Source: Variovorax sp. PAMC26660
GTDB lineage: Bacteria; Pseudomonadota; Gammaproteobacteria; Burkholderiales; Burkholderiaceae_C
Reading direction: 5' to 3'
NCBI RefSeq assembly: GCF_014302995.1
Contig: NZ_CP060295.1
Span: forward strand, 2,905,501 to 2,969,500
DNA length: 64,000 bases
Shown: piece by piece, positions 46,050 through 55,144 of the stretch
Numbering within the stretch: position 1 is the first letter of the stretch
How the letters are laid out: every line of letters begins with the position of its first letter
Notes under the pieces: generated by a model
What the model was told of the DNA's origin: nothing
The model's database searches: none
Seen by the model: the letters and a program-made list of their open reading frames with translations, nothing else
Translations under genes and position numbers: made by a program

Positions 46050-46249
46050 TTATCGCAGCCGCAGGCGTTGTTGCATAGGCGGCTGCGTGGGCAAGCGCAG
46101 GAACAAGTCCTTGAGAAAAGCGTACGGGTCGAGTTCGTTGAGCTAGGCCGACTGGATCAAGCTCTTGACGGCTGCGGCGCGTTGACCGGTACGAAGGCTT
46201 CCGGCGAGCAGCCAGCTGTTACGACCTACGGCAATCGGTCGGATCGCCG
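46050..46249 (-). pseudogene. IS66-family transposase C-terminal fragment
   Basis: Minus-strand reading gives AIRPIAVGRNSWLLAGSLRT, then KSLIQSA, stop, LNELDPYAFLKDLFLRLPT, the usual IS66 C-terminus with an in-frame TAG. It is about 65 codons of a decayed element, distinct from the fragment at 44677. The remaining DNA between 45911 and 46050 shows nothing I recognise. Confidence 0.7.
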
Positions 46250-46331
46250 CGCCGCTGCTGGGCGCAGCTGAGCCGGTAGGCCAGTCCAGTCAGTCGGCGA
46301 CAAGGTAACTTCCCGAGAGCCATGTTCCACT

Positions 46332-48299
46332 ATGCATCGGCAACGCCACAGCGTTGTGTTCAACTGTTCGCGAAGCATGCCGCTCACTCACCCAACACGT
46401 CGACTCGACCCCGTGACTAGCAATTTCCGTCCACCCAATTCGGTTCAGCCCACCCTCAACGATTTCCAAGATTGCGGGTGGGAAGCTGGCAAGTCTGCAA
46501 CCGCGGGATACTTCGATTGGTGGAATTTCTTGGCCTCAAAGGCATCGGAGGCGAATCAGGCGGGAGCTTTCTCGAAGTCGAGGATGCTGTGGTTGCTTGC
46601 GGATGCTTGCTCGCTGCGGCTCACGCCGGCAAACACCAACGAGCCGTTGAGGGCGACGCAGGTCGACGACTTCCAACAGCCCCGCGGCATCTCGAGCTTC
46701 GAACCGTACGCGCAGCTTCTTTCTGAGATCTACCCGCTGATGGACGAGCCGCTTCTGATGGCACGGCTGGCAGATGTCGCCTGGCTTGCCCGGCGTCCGA
46801 AGCGAGTACCGTCCGACGCCCTTGAAGCCATCGCTGCATACCGGCGCGCTCCCTTGCACGAAGAAGACTGGTTCATGCGCGACAGCGAGAGCTGCTGGCG
46901 CCGCGGCATCACATTGGCTGCGCAACTGAAGGGTCAGGGGGAAACGCAATGGACGGAGATGGGCGAAGCCCTAAGGTCGAAGGTTGAAAGTGACCTCGCA
47001 CCAGACAGCCGCAGCAATACCGTCATCTCGATGTCGCGCATGCTGTTGGAGCTCGGACTGGCGAGCCCAGACTACCGTCACTTGGCCGAACTGCTTGTCC
47101 GGCGCGGCGAGAAGTTGATGTCGGAGGGCGAATTCTTTCAGGCTCGCTTCCATATTTCTGCCGCCAAACAGTTCTTCGCTGCGGTCCAGGATGAGGAGCG
47201 CCAGGCGGACATGGCAGTGATTGCCGCACGGACCTACGCGGGCGAGGCGGCAGCGAGAACCACCGGGCTGCACCCTAGCTACGCGGCCGCAACGGAGTTT
47301 TATACCGATGCACTTCACGAGCTCTACAGCATCCCCAAAATGCTTCGGCCCGCGCGCGACATCGATTCGGAGCTGCGTCGCCTCTATGGTCTTTTGAGAG
47401 AGGCCGGCGCACGATCGATGGACGAGTTTGTTTCTTTTCAAGGCGAGCGAATCAACATCAAGGAGGAAGTCGAGTGCGCTTATCGCGATGTTGGAGATAA
47501 GGCGTTCATCGAGGCACTTCGAGTGTTTGCGAGCATCGCCCCCTACACTTCCCGAGCGTCCTCCAAGCAGAGCGTGAAGACGCTGATGGAGCGGGAATTC
47601 TTCGGCCGAGTCTTTTCCACCAGCCACCGCGCGAGCGATGGACGCATCATCCAGCGCACGCCTGCGGCGGACGGTTCGGACGGCCATGAAGCCGAGGCTG
47701 CCTTGCTTGCGCGCATGGTCCAAGACCATCGAATTCGGATTCGATATCTGACTGCTTCAAGCATCGCGCCGGCACGCGAACAGGTGATAGTTGACCATCT
47801 AGTCGATGAAGAAGATCTCTTCAACATCTGCCTTCAGTCGCGCATTGTTCCCAGAGGCCGCGCCTCGCTGGTGGCAAAGGAGTTGAAGGCAGGCTTCGAC
47901 GGAGATTTTGCGGCGGCGCTGCACCTGCTGATACCACAGCTCGAGAACTTCGTTCGAGTTCATCTGAGCCGCAGAGGCGCCAAAACCGCGAGGCTGGAAA
48001 CCGACGGTGTTCTGATGGAGCTCGGCCTCAGTACGCTGGTAGCCATAGATGAGATGGAGAGCGTGTTCGGACCAGACCTCACCTTCGAGATTCAGGCGCT
48101 GTTCTGCGAACAATCGGGGCCGAACCTTCGAAACGACATGGCCCACGGCCTACTCGATCTCGACGCGGTGCAGAGTGCCGAGAGCATCTACGCTTGGTGG
48201 CTCATCTTCAAAATGGTCTTCAACAGCTACTGGATAACAGATGGAAAGCTGCCACCGGACGACACCACTATCCCAGTGAGCAGCGAAATACGCTCTTGA
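46332..48299 (+). CDS. DUF4209-like protein with C-terminal HEPN-type motif
   Basis: 655 residues (a second ATG at 46377 is possible). It is mostly alpha-helical. Near the C-terminus LRNDMAHGLLD (R600-N-x3-H605) matches the RNxxxH motif of HEPN ribonuclease domains, in the position seen in DUF4209 proteins. It has no obvious transmembrane segment. It is on plus, convergent with the TIR gene (100 nt between). RNA cleavage during phage attack is a plausible role, not shown. The gene is intact and its codon use resembles the rest of the island cargo. Confidence 0.6.
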   Translation: MHRQRHSVVFNCSRSMPLTHPTRRLDPVTSNFRPPNSVQPTLNDFQDCGWEAGKSATAGYFDWWNFLASKASEANQAGAFSKSRMLWLLADACSLRLTPANTNEPLRATQVDDFQQPRGISSFEPYAQLLSEIYPLMDEPLLMARLADVAWLARRPKRVPSDALEAIAAYRRAPLHEEDWFMRDSESCWRRGITLAAQLKGQGETQWTEMGEALRSKVESDLAPDSRSNTVISMSRMLLELGLASPDYRHLAELLVRRGEKLMSEGEFFQARFHISAAKQFFAAVQDEERQADMAVIAARTYAGEAAARTTGLHPSYAAATEFYTDALHELYSIPKMLRPARDIDSELRRLYGLLREAGARSMDEFVSFQGERINIKEEVECAYRDVGDKAFIEALRVFASIAPYTSRASSKQSVKTLMEREFFGRVFSTSHRASDGRIIQRTPAADGSDGHEAEAALLARMVQDHRIRIRYLTASSIAPAREQVIVDHLVDEEDLFNICLQSRIVPRGRASLVAKELKAGFDGDFAAALHLLIPQLENFVRVHLSRRGAKTARLETDGVLMELGLSTLVAIDEMESVFGPDLTFEIQALFCEQSGPNLRNDMAHGLLDLDAVQSAESIYAWWLIFKMVFNSYWITDGKLPPDDTTIPVSSEIRS

Positions 48300-48399
48300 A
48301 CTCTCATTGGAGTCCTCGACCGATCTCAACAGCGACGGTTGAACACCTCGACAACAGCATCGAGCACAGTTAGCCCAACCCACGTCCGCCTCGAAGGTG

Positions 48400-49116
48400 C
48401 TAGCTCCAAATTTCGACCAGCTCGGCAATCTTCTTCGCGACCACCGGCATCGAGTCCTCCGCCGTGTCCAGACCGCTGCGGGAAGCGAGCATCGGGCTGA
48501 CATCGCGGAGCGCGGTGTATGTCGTGCCATGCACGATGGGCACGAGCCGGTTACCCGAAAGGAGGGTGGAGAGCTCCTTGTCTGCGACGCCCTCAGCAGG
48601 GAGCCGCTTCAGAAGCGCTGGGGTGACCAGAACGAGCCCAATTTTCGAGGCAGCCAAGCCCTTGTCGATTGCACGCATCATGGGCACGCCCAGGCCTAGA
48701 TCTTTCTCGCTGAACCAGACCTTGACGCCAGCCGCTTCGAGCAAATCGTGCAACTCCTTGGCAGGCCCTTGCCGGTCGTCCCATGCGTGGCACAGGAAGC
48801 AATCGCGAAGGTCAGGCACCGCCGCCCGTGCTTCTACCTCTGCACGAACCGGCGTGAGCGATGCCACCTGAGCTGGCGTGTACGAAACCGACGATCCTGG
48901 CCGCGACCACTTCGCCCTTGAACCTCCGCTCCCGCTGGACCTGCTACCGCCGCTGCTGTAGCTGCTCCCACCTGACGAATACGACGCGCCGCCACCATAG
49001 CCATAGCTGCTGCGGTAACCGCCGCCGTAGCCGTAACCACGGGAACTGCATGCCGGACAGGCGGCGGCTGCAGCCGACGAGCTATGTCCACGTACTGGTG
49101 CGGTGCATCTTGCCAT
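48400..49116 (-). CDS. TIR-domain protein with Gly/Ser/Tyr-rich N-terminal tail
   Basis: 238 residues from the ATG at 49116 (GAAAG upstream); a longer frame to 49248 is unsupported. Residues 1-80 are low complexity: Cys pair CPAC (20-23), then RGYGYGGGYRSSYGYGGG and SSGGS repeats. Residues 103-235 form a TIR domain with CFLCHAWDD as strand A, LEAAGVKVWFSEKDLGLG with E137 as the candidate catalytic glutamate, and SKIGLVLVTPALLK. TIR domains cleave or modify NAD+ in bacterial immunity. The tail could drive self-association or bind RNA. No partner sensor is obvious in the same transcription unit. Confidence 0.75.
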   Translation of the reverse strand: MARCTAPVRGHSSSAAAAACPACSSRGYGYGGGYRSSYGYGGGASYSSGGSSYSSGGSRSSGSGGSRAKWSRPGSSVSYTPAQVASLTPVRAEVEARAAVPDLRDCFLCHAWDDRQGPAKELHDLLEAAGVKVWFSEKDLGLGVPMMRAIDKGLAASKIGLVLVTPALLKRLPAEGVADKELSTLLSGNRLVPIVHGTTYTALRDVSPMLASRSGLDTAEDSMPVVAKKIAELVEIWS

Positions 49117-49283
49117 TGCGGTGCTTTCGATCGTTGTAACAGCTGATGATAAGCACGGCTTCTCGCGCCGGACCTGGTTAACACTGTGGGAAAGCAGTGA
49201 AATTGCCGCCATCCAGTTTCCGCCGGATAGACATGTGTTCAGCGGCAATGTCCGTGCCGAGCCGTTTTTGTTGAACGCGTTAG

Positions 49284-50009
49284 CTAAATACTTCTTGGTC
49301 TGCCATCAGCCGCCACCCGCTGCTCGGCATTGAGAAATTTCTGTTCCAGCTCCTTAATCCTCGGCTCGACTGTGGCAATGACATCTGCTGGCGTATTGAA
49401 CTGCTTGGCATCGCCGTAAGCAGTGTAGATCTCCAATCCATCGGCAATGAATGGATAGACACCGCGAAGCGCTGGCGTAAACAGTTTCAGACAGAAGCGT
49501 AATTCCAGATCGCCTGAGTACCCATATTCATGGACATCACAGCGGAGTCCATACCGAATCCGAAGATCTTTGAAAATCTTCCAGTAGCGTTCGTGCAAGC
49601 TCTCGGTCCGGTCGTACAAGTCACGCAGTCGCATCGCGGAGATGTCTCCACCGGCAGTTAGTCCGACATCCTTCAATGTAGTGAGCTGTACGTTAGTGAG
49701 GTTGGCGGCCTCCAGCGCACCGCTCTGAAATCCAACCTCGCACAAAAGAATTCCGCGGTCTGCTCCAAGGTCGTGAACGATTGTCCGAAGCCCAAGCACA
49801 TGGAGCTTGTTCACGGGATTTTTCCAGTACTTGCATTCCACGAGCCAAGTGATGTCGAAGCCAACATGGCGTGATTTCACGACGACGTCGATATCGTGTT
49901 TGGTGCGGGCGCCATGCATCGTGACATTCGTCTCGGCCTCCAAGCCCATCGAGCGGAAGAGCTGGGCCGCTTCCTCTTGGTACTTATGCCATTTTTTTAC
50001 CTTGACCAT
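49284..50009 (-). CDS. Mrr-like restriction endonuclease
   Basis: 241 residues. The Mrr/PD-(D/E)XK fold is shown by YQEEAAQLFRSMG (helix), HDIDVVV (D39-x-D41), ITWLVECKYW (E58-x-K60) and RGILLCEVGFQSGALEAA. The C-terminal half (about 130-241) has no recognised domain and may sense a ligand or DNA. It is minus-strand, upstream of the TIR gene by 167 nt and downstream of the helicase. Mrr enzymes cut modified or foreign DNA, so it may contribute to a joint defence system or act alone. Confidence 0.75.
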   Translation of the reverse strand: MVKVKKWHKYQEEAAQLFRSMGLEAETNVTMHGARTKHDIDVVVKSRHVGFDITWLVECKYWKNPVNKLHVLGLRTIVHDLGADRGILLCEVGFQSGALEAANLTNVQLTTLKDVGLTAGGDISAMRLRDLYDRTESLHERYWKIFKDLRIRYGLRCDVHEYGYSGDLELRFCLKLFTPALRGVYPFIADGLEIYTAYGDAKQFNTPADVIATVEPRIKELEQKFLNAEQRVAADGRPRSI

Positions 50010-50119
50010 TGCATCCGGTGTTTGCAGTTTGAAGATGGGAGGGGCACGTCACTATGAAATTATCCAGCGGAAATTTCCGCGATGAACTGCGGTCATCAAT
50101 GCATGGGCATCGACCAGCG

Positions 50120-52072
50120 CTACAAAGCGCTTATTTCGTCCTCGGCAAACCATTCAGATTGCTTGATTGCGGCAAGCGCTGCTGCAGGGTTCTTGGCCCA
50201 GAGGACCAGAGCGAGGCTTTCTTCAGCTCGGCTGCATGTGACGTAGAGAAGTCGCAGCGTTCTATCGATGGTCGTCTCATTGCCCTCCTCGACGTTCTCT
50301 TGGTCGGTTGGGCTCAGCGCCTCGGCTCCGAAGAGCTTGTCGTAGGAGAACTGGTTGCCGCCAGCTTCCTCATCGTCCATGACGACCATGACGTGCTTGA
50401 ACTCTGAGCCTTTGACAACTTGATGCGTGGCGAGCTCGGCTTCTCCGGCAAGGTAGGCGCGATACCTAGCAATCTCTTGCCAGGGCGCGTTGAAGAGAGC
50501 GTGCCATCCGCGCTTTAGCCGGTCTTCCTTTGCTTCCTTGCCTTTGATCTTCGGCTCGGGTGGCGGAGGCGAGGCGTTTCCATATGCCTGGACTAAACGC
50601 GAGTCCGCATCGAACAGTCCCCCCTCAAGGACAGGCGACAAGACTTCCCGCACCGTAGCGCCGTCTTTGAACGTGGCGGCGGTGAATCCCATGACTGCGG
50701 CGTGAATGTTGTCCAAGGCCACTTGGCGCTCGGCGCTGGTCTGGGGCAGCTTCGCAAGAGCGCCATGGCGGCGCAGCACGTCCATGGCGGCAAACTCGTT
50801 CAGCGAGCCATCCGGCTGCAAACACTCGGCAAGCTCCAGCATTGGGCCGAGGACCGGCCGAACCATGGCAGGACCAGTTCGCTCCCCATTGCTTTTGGGC
50901 ATCGCGGCATCTTTGTCCAGCAGCTCCATCGCGTTGTATGCCTCGAAGAAGTTGCCCCGCTTGGCAGCCAGCTTGTGCTCAAGCGCGAGCGTCTTGTAGC
51001 TTCGCACATCCCCCTGCCAAGCTGCGCTGGCAGTCGCGGCCGCCATGGCCTGGGCGCAGCTCACCTCCTTCTCGATCTTTTTGGCCGTATCCGTCTTGGT
51101 ATCTCCGACAAAGATGCGGACCGTGCCGGCATTCTTCTCCGTCCGCGAATGCTGAGGCACGCCAGTCTTGGGCTGGGTACGGCCCTCGATGTCCGAATCC
51201 CAGATCTTGTTGATTAGCTCGACGATGCGTTGCTGGCTGCGATGGTTCATCTGCAGCGCAGGGCGCTCCCAATCCTCGGGCACGTGCGAAGGCAGATCGT
51301 CGTGGCCGTCCGGGTAGATACGTTGCCGATGATCGCCTAGGAGACCGAGCGCGATGTGACCCGGGCGGCTTTTCGAAAGTTCGAACAGCGCGTCGAGAAC
51401 ACCCTTCATCGTGTCCTGCGACTCGTCGATGAGGATGAGCGGGTGTCGGTCCTCCAGAATGCGCTGCAGAGTAGGTCGCTCACGAATGAGCCATGCCGCT
51501 ACTTCCAGGACTTCAGCGTGTGACAGCGCACCTTGTCCGTAGGTGTTCCGGTCCGGGTGATAGATGAACGCCTCCGTCTTGTGGATTTCGTCGGCCTCTG
51601 TCTCAAGCTCAGCGTACTTCTCCCGGTCTCTATCCGACTCCCCCTTCTTCTTGCCCATTGCATAGGCCTTGGCTTCTGCAAGTTTCTTGGCATTGCGAGC
51701 AAGCAGCGCGTCTCGGATGTCCTCGTCAAAGCCCTTGATGAATTCCCAGCAGAAGGCGTGGATCGTCGATACAGCGGTCAGGTAGTTCTCGCCAAGCCGA
51801 CCGGTGACGACGGCGGTCGCGTTCTTGGTGTAGGTGATGACGCGAACCGACTGACCACGAGACCGGAGCCGCTCGGCATACTGTCCACCTGCTTCGTGCT
51901 CCACCACTCCGGTGAGTCGTCGCAGGACCTCGACCAACGTGCGAGTCTTCCCGGACCCAGCTCCGGCGAAAAGGAAGAAGCTGCGCGGCGGAACCGCGGT
52001 GATGTAGCCGCAGATATCCTCGACAACGTGTGCGTCGCGGTCGTTGTCCAGCGGCTGCACTGCGGCGTTCAC
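50120..52072 (-). CDS. UvrD-like helicase, partner of an OLD nuclease (Gabija GajB-like)
   Basis: 650 residues from the GTG at 52072, whose GTGA overlaps the OLD-gene stop; GGGAGAAACCCC precedes it. An earlier start at 52114 lies inside the upstream gene. SF1 motifs: Walker A GAGSGKT (37-43), DESQD (motif II), QMNHRS (motif IV) and LLYVTCSRAEESLALVLW (motif VI). The pair OLD nuclease + UvrD helicase is the arrangement of Gabija defence systems, though both proteins here are larger than the usual GajA and GajB. A diverged fragment of a related helicase occurs at 44518. Confidence 0.78.
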   Translation of the reverse strand: MNAAVQPLDNDRDAHVVEDICGYITAVPPRSFFLFAGAGSGKTRTLVEVLRRLTGVVEHEAGGQYAERLRSRGQSVRVITYTKNATAVVTGRLGENYLTAVSTIHAFCWEFIKGFDEDIRDALLARNAKKLAEAKAYAMGKKKGESDRDREKYAELETEADEIHKTEAFIYHPDRNTYGQGALSHAEVLEVAAWLIRERPTLQRILEDRHPLILIDESQDTMKGVLDALFELSKSRPGHIALGLLGDHRQRIYPDGHDDLPSHVPEDWERPALQMNHRSQQRIVELINKIWDSDIEGRTQPKTGVPQHSRTEKNAGTVRIFVGDTKTDTAKKIEKEVSCAQAMAAATASAAWQGDVRSYKTLALEHKLAAKRGNFFEAYNAMELLDKDAAMPKSNGERTGPAMVRPVLGPMLELAECLQPDGSLNEFAAMDVLRRHGALAKLPQTSAERQVALDNIHAAVMGFTAATFKDGATVREVLSPVLEGGLFDADSRLVQAYGNASPPPPEPKIKGKEAKEDRLKRGWHALFNAPWQEIARYRAYLAGEAELATHQVVKGSEFKHVMVVMDDEEAGGNQFSYDKLFGAEALSPTDQENVEEGNETTIDRTLRLLYVTCSRAEESLALVLWAKNPAAALAAIKQSEWFAEDEISAL

Positions 52073-54438
52073 GGGGTTTCTCCCGCTGTAGCGTTGAGCT
52101 GGTCGCCCAACCAAGCAAGCGCGTCAGCGATGTACGTGGGACATGTCAAGGCTTGGCCATTGTTCAGTCGCTCGAAAAGGGTGGCGGCGAAGTCGCCCTT
52201 ACTGAAGTTCCCGCGCAGCATTGCGTGGAGTTCCATCAGCAATTCAGCGTGCTCAGGGTGATCGAGCACGAGGCCTATTACCTTCCCAAGGGTGCCACGA
52301 TGGTCTTTTTTCTTGCCGGTGGTGGGGTCCTTTTCGTCATCCAACGCCTTGAACCAGTCGATGTTGGAGAGCACGAGAGCGTCCTCGAACGAGCTGGGCC
52401 ATTGGTCACTGGCGGCCGCAATGGGTAGCTGCCATGCGAAGCGGACCTTGACACCGGAGTCAGAGGTCCACTCCAGTTGAGCGGTCAATGGCTTTGCATA
52501 GGCTTGGAAGTCCGGCAACTTTGGATGCCATGCGGTCAACGTGTCGTTCCCGCATTCCAGACCCGCTTGGCCTGCAATGTGCACCGCCGCCCGCACGATG
52601 CGCCCTCTCGCATTCTTGGTCGGCAGCACAGGGTCCAAATCGGTGATGACGGCCGTTGGAATTCCCAGCCGCTCCACCAGCGGCCTGAGCCGGTGCGCAT
52701 GGCTGCCTCCGATGTCGAGAAACGACACGTACTTCTTGGCGAGCTTGGGGAAGTCCCGCTCGATGAATAGCGGCACGAGCATCCGCTCCGCGGTGCCCTC
52801 CACGAAGACGGCCGCATCAGCAAAGAGCAGGTCCGTGTGTTGGACCTGAAAGTAGCGCTCGGCGAACGTCCTGGTCTGGATGTCGTCACCGAAGGCGTCG
52901 CCAAGATTGATGACCTCCGTGCTGGGCTTGACTCCCGCGCCGGTACTTGCCACCCGCTTTACATATCGCAGCCTCGTGAAGCTGTCGCCATGGGCCAGAT
53001 GGCTTGAATGAGTGCTGATGAGCAACTGGCTACGAAGGTAGCTATGCACCGGCTCTTTGGGGCGAATGAGCCCGTGGGCGTTCGCCGAGAAGCTGCGCTG
53101 TACTTGCACGTGAAGGTGCGCTTCAGGCTCCTCAACCATCACGAGGTGAACTGCGGCTGGAGTGCCCTGCGGTGGATTGAGACGTGCAGCACGGAACGAC
53201 ACAAGCATGAAGCTCAGGGACTGAAGATTCTGATAACCCAGCCCGATGGAGTGTTCAGGCAACGATTCGTCTACCTCACTCTTGTCTAGACGATACTGAA
53301 CCGCAGTACTGTGCGCCAGAAGATCAGCGGTCTGGATACGGGTGCGGAAGTAGATCTGTTGAGGGTCATGCATGCCCGGATATCCCAAAACCTCCACGTC
53401 CTCCATCGCCGGTTGGAGCGCCTTATAAATCGAGTCGTCGAGTTCGGCTTGAGCTTTAGCGATGGCCTCGACCAAGTCCTCCCGATGACCGTGGCCGGTC
53501 GGCGCGACATTCAAGTGTTGCCGAGCAAATTTCAGGAGCTGGCTCGAGAACATTCCGGGTCGAGTGTTGGCCGACTCAGACCGCGACTCGTCTTCCTCGG
53601 CGCCGAGTCCGCGCTGAGCCGGAACAAAATCCACCCGGATGAGCTTGCGTAGGAAAGACAGCTCGACCGGCTGCGAACCGAGTGGCAGATGCTGCAGGTC
53701 ACGACGCTTCTTGTCCGCCAGGGGCCCCTTCGCAGGATCAAGGCGGTATGCAGCGATGCGGCGCAGGTCGGCAGAGTTCCGGAGCCAGTAATCAAGCAGG
53801 TCCATCGGCCATGCATGGCCATCTTTCGCAAGCTTCCGCACGGGAGCGCGCGCTTCACGGTATCGCCAAGCCAGCTTGCGAAGTTCGTCCGCAGCTGCCA
53901 CGGGCTCCAACCGAACCCGCACCCCAACTGCACCTCCCGACCACTTCAACGACGTAATGAACGGAGCGACATGGTTGTACGCCCCTTCCTTTGCATCGAA
54001 CCAAAGGTCGATAAATGGCATGCAAGCCATGAGCTCGTGATACTGGTTCTCCCACTTTTCGACATCCTTGGATTCGGTCGTGGGATCCTCGTCGAGCGCT
54101 TCCCAGAATTCACCCAACTTACGCAACTTCGCCCACTGCGAAAGACTGATGTCGAAAGAGCGAAATCCGGGCGCCTCGCTCAGGAAGTTTCGAAGGACGG
54201 TGAGTAGAGAAGTTTTGCCGCTGTTGTTGGCGCCAACCAGGATCGTGGTGGACTCGTCGAGCTCAAGGCGGGTCCTACCGAGGCGTCGGAAGTTGCTGAC
54301 CTCGACACAGGCGAGCTGAATTGGTGAAGCGCAGGGAAGTGCGGCTGTTGCGGTGGGTGGTGCGGCGGACGCGCTCGGTGTGGGCCCTGCGGCTGGGTGG
54401 GCGACGGGAGGGGGAGCAGAAATCTTGTGCGTAATCAT
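52069..54438 (-). CDS. OLD-family ATP-dependent endonuclease (AAA + TOPRIM), Gabija GajA-like
   Basis: 789 residues. Residues 1-40 are a Pro/Ala-rich leader. Walker A is GANNSGKT (69-76). The C-terminal TOPRIM has FVEGTAERMLVPLFIERDFP (about residues 543-560) with the catalytic Glu and ITDLDP (about residue 595). It is larger than typical GajA, with inserts in the ATPase domain. OLD nucleases nick DNA in response to nucleotide depletion in Gabija systems. It forms a translationally coupled pair with the helicase downstream. Confidence 0.78.
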   Translation of the reverse strand: MITHKISAPPPVAHPAAGPTPSASAAPPTATAALPCASPIQLACVEVSNFRRLGRTRLELDESTTILVGANNSGKTSLLTVLRNFLSEAPGFRSFDISLSQWAKLRKLGEFWEALDEDPTTESKDVEKWENQYHELMACMPFIDLWFDAKEGAYNHVAPFITSLKWSGGAVGVRVRLEPVAAADELRKLAWRYREARAPVRKLAKDGHAWPMDLLDYWLRNSADLRRIAAYRLDPAKGPLADKKRRDLQHLPLGSQPVELSFLRKLIRVDFVPAQRGLGAEEDESRSESANTRPGMFSSQLLKFARQHLNVAPTGHGHREDLVEAIAKAQAELDDSIYKALQPAMEDVEVLGYPGMHDPQQIYFRTRIQTADLLAHSTAVQYRLDKSEVDESLPEHSIGLGYQNLQSLSFMLVSFRAARLNPPQGTPAAVHLVMVEEPEAHLHVQVQRSFSANAHGLIRPKEPVHSYLRSQLLISTHSSHLAHGDSFTRLRYVKRVASTGAGVKPSTEVINLGDAFGDDIQTRTFAERYFQVQHTDLLFADAAVFVEGTAERMLVPLFIERDFPKLAKKYVSFLDIGGSHAHRLRPLVERLGIPTAVITDLDPVLPTKNARGRIVRAAVHIAGQAGLECGNDTLTAWHPKLPDFQAYAKPLTAQLEWTSDSGVKVRFAWQLPIAAASDQWPSSFEDALVLSNIDWFKALDDEKDPTTGKKKDHRGTLGKVIGLVLDHPEHAELLMELHAMLRGNFSKGDFAATLFERLNNGQALTCPTYIADALAWLGDQLNATAGETP

Positions 54439-54835
54439 CGTGCCTGCCTTCTATGCGACCGCCTGTCTGTCGGCGGCGAGTATGTCGTAGCTGCGCCCCC
54501 GGCGCGGTGAACGGATGTTCAATGGATTTGAGCATGCCGACACCTATCCATATGGACCTGCGAAGACCAGCACCTCAGCCGATGAATTGCTGCGCCTCAG
54601 CACGAACGCATTGCGTCGTAAGCGTACGGGCAACACAGTCTTGACGTGACGAACGTCAGGCAGTGGATGTCGTGGGCTGCCAGCGAAGCGACAGCAACTC
54701 GCTGACTATGTTTGGCGCTTCGTTGAGCCGAGTTCACTAAACCTGTCGATTTCTGGTCGCACGCGTCCCCGATGGACCTTCGAGATCGGTGGGCGGTTCA
54801 GCCGCTAGGAGTTATGCGCTGCCCGGGGCAGGGTT
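54439..54835. other. Non-coding stretch between OLD gene and XRE regulator
   Basis: About 400 bases. I see no supported gene; short ORFs here are shadows. It is expected to hold the promoter of the OLD-helicase operon, but I cannot point to a convincing -35/-10 pair. Confidence 0.35.
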
Positions 54836-55081
54836 CTATATGCCGGCTTCAGTGGCCAGTTCGGCGACTGATATTCCAATGCCAGAAGCGATACGAACCA
54901 CGACCATAAGGCCGGGGTTTTGAGTTCCGCGCTCGATGCTACTCATGTAAGAGCGATCCACTTGGCTGAGGTGCGCCAACTCCTCTTGTGATATCCCACG
55001 AGCTTTCCGGGTGGCGCGAATGGCCATGCCCAACGCAACAAGCGCAGGATCCAGCGCGTGTTTGGGCGAAGGCATCGGCAT
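54836..55081 (-). CDS. Small XRE-family helix-turn-helix regulator
   Basis: 81 residues from the ATG at 55081; an ATG at 55105 and a longer open frame to 55387 exist, but that longer part reads antisense to the next gene. The helix-turn-helix is clear: RATRKARGISQEELAHLSQV then DRSYMSSIERGTQNPGL. It is divergent from the unknown gene at 55145 and near the right end of the island, so it may control island excision or the neighbouring gene. Confidence 0.75.
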   Translation of the reverse strand: MPMPSPKHALDPALVALGMAIRATRKARGISQEELAHLSQVDRSYMSSIERGTQNPGLMVVVRIASGIGISVAELATEAGI

Positions 55082-55144
55082 GGACAAAATCGTCTCCGAA
55101 TGCATACGATCACACCACGGATGATCTTCCACATAAAATTGCTT

